Below are positions 63,791 to 64,000 of a DNA stretch of 64,000 nt, piece after piece. Source of the stretch: Paraburkholderia sejongensis (GTDB lineage: Bacteria > Pseudomonadota > Gammaproteobacteria > Burkholderiales > Burkholderiaceae). Below the pieces are notes generated by a model. That model saw only the letters and a list, made by a program, of their open reading frames with translations. It ran no database searches and had not been told where the DNA came from. The stretch covers positions 744,001 to 808,000 of the forward strand of contig NZ_JAJITD010000001.1 in the NCBI RefSeq assembly GCF_020880815.1, given 5' to 3'. The translations under genes and the position numbers were made by a program. The stretch's first letter is position 1; every line of letters starts with the position of its first letter.

Positions 63791-64000
63791 ACGGAAAATT
63801 ACGCAGCGTTGCCAGCGTCGCCCGCGCACCTTTCCTGACGCAATTCGAGAGAACCAATGGTGTAACATCCGCCGGCAAGTTCATGCGCGGCGCGTTGTCC
63901 ATTGCGGCTTTCCTGCATCGACACAGCGAGCTGCGCGCGCAGCGCGCCGCGGACAATCGGCCACCCCTATTGCAATTGGCGAGCGCGCCCCGAACTGGGC
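63791..64000. other. right-end region without a supported gene
   Basis: About 210 bases after the array. A short frame opens at ATG 63883 and runs off the right edge, with no ribosome site, and cannot be judged. An ATG-GTG-TAA trinucleotide run at 63857 gives no gene. Nothing else is recognised. Confidence 0.3.

Noticed and set aside
63883..64000. Possible partial gene at the right edge
   Set aside because: Only 39 codons, no ribosome site, ends at the window edge; cannot be supported.

Overview
The window is a contiguous, very GC-rich piece of chromosome from a beta-proteobacterium, most likely Burkholderiaceae (Burkholderia or Paraburkholderia). I infer this from codon use, from gene families typical of that group (a DUF3022-like protein, a PGDYG protein, a NodT-family efflux protein, many LysR regulators) and from the mix of sugar-acid catabolism and efflux genes. 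Coding density is high. I see no rRNA, no intact tRNA, no insertion sequence, no CRISPR array and no prophage. The left end cuts into an MFS gene; at the right end I see no convincing gene after 63702.

Layout. 1-4.5 kb: end of a DHA2-type MFS transporter, a DUF421 membrane protein, and a tightly coupled trio of acyl-CoA dehydrogenase-like, methyltransferase and glycosyltransferase genes. 4.8-7.3 kb: a PAS-PAS hybrid histidine kinase and a small exported glycine-rich protein. 7.4-16.3 kb: ferredoxin/flavodoxin-NADP reductase, an AhpD-like protein, a LysR/MFS divergent pair, another LysR, a glycosyltransferase, small hypotheticals and a KgtP-like symporter. 16.6-21.7 kb: the stress module prkA (yeaG)-yeaH-spoVR. 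22.4-25.2 kb: a 2-keto-4-pentenoate hydratase-family gene and a chemoreceptor with a C-terminal DWETF tail. 25.5-31.7 kb: a ribose operon rbsB-rbsA-rbsC-rbsR-rbsK behind a LacI-type operator. 31.8-39.4 kb: corA, a lipoprotein, an orphan cydX overlapping a P-loop kinase gene, a saccharopine dehydrogenase-family gene with an Lrp regulator, a Spy/LTXXQ protein, PGDYG and DUF3022-like genes and a YhfC-type membrane protease. 39.5-45 kb: a complete 2-ketogluconate operon kguE-kguK-kguT-kguD-ptxS with an 18-bp perfect palindrome in front. 45.1-53 kb: LysR/yeiH pair, a glutathione S-transferase, a ClC channel with CBS domains, small proteins, another LysR. 52.8-59.4 kb: a TetR regulator divergent from a three-gene RND efflux operon. 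59.4-64 kb: two DnaA-box-like repeat elements, penicillin-binding protein 1A, a further DnaA-box cluster and a ribbon-helix-helix protein followed by a 12-bp tandem array.

How it works together. Two sugar routes are self-contained: ribose is imported by RbsABC and phosphorylated by RbsK under RbsR, and 2-ketogluconate is imported by KguT, phosphorylated by KguK and reduced by KguD under PtxS. The prkA-yeaH-spoVR block is a known starvation/stationary-phase set. The chemoreceptor next to the rbs operon may link sugar sensing to motility.

The most unusual points are the cydX gene separated from cydAB and translationally coupled to a kinase; the ATGA-coupled ACAD/methyltransferase/glycosyltransferase trio with no recognised pathway; several in-frame low-complexity expansions (YeiH, PtxS, YhfC); and the DnaA-box-like elements around the PBP1A gene.
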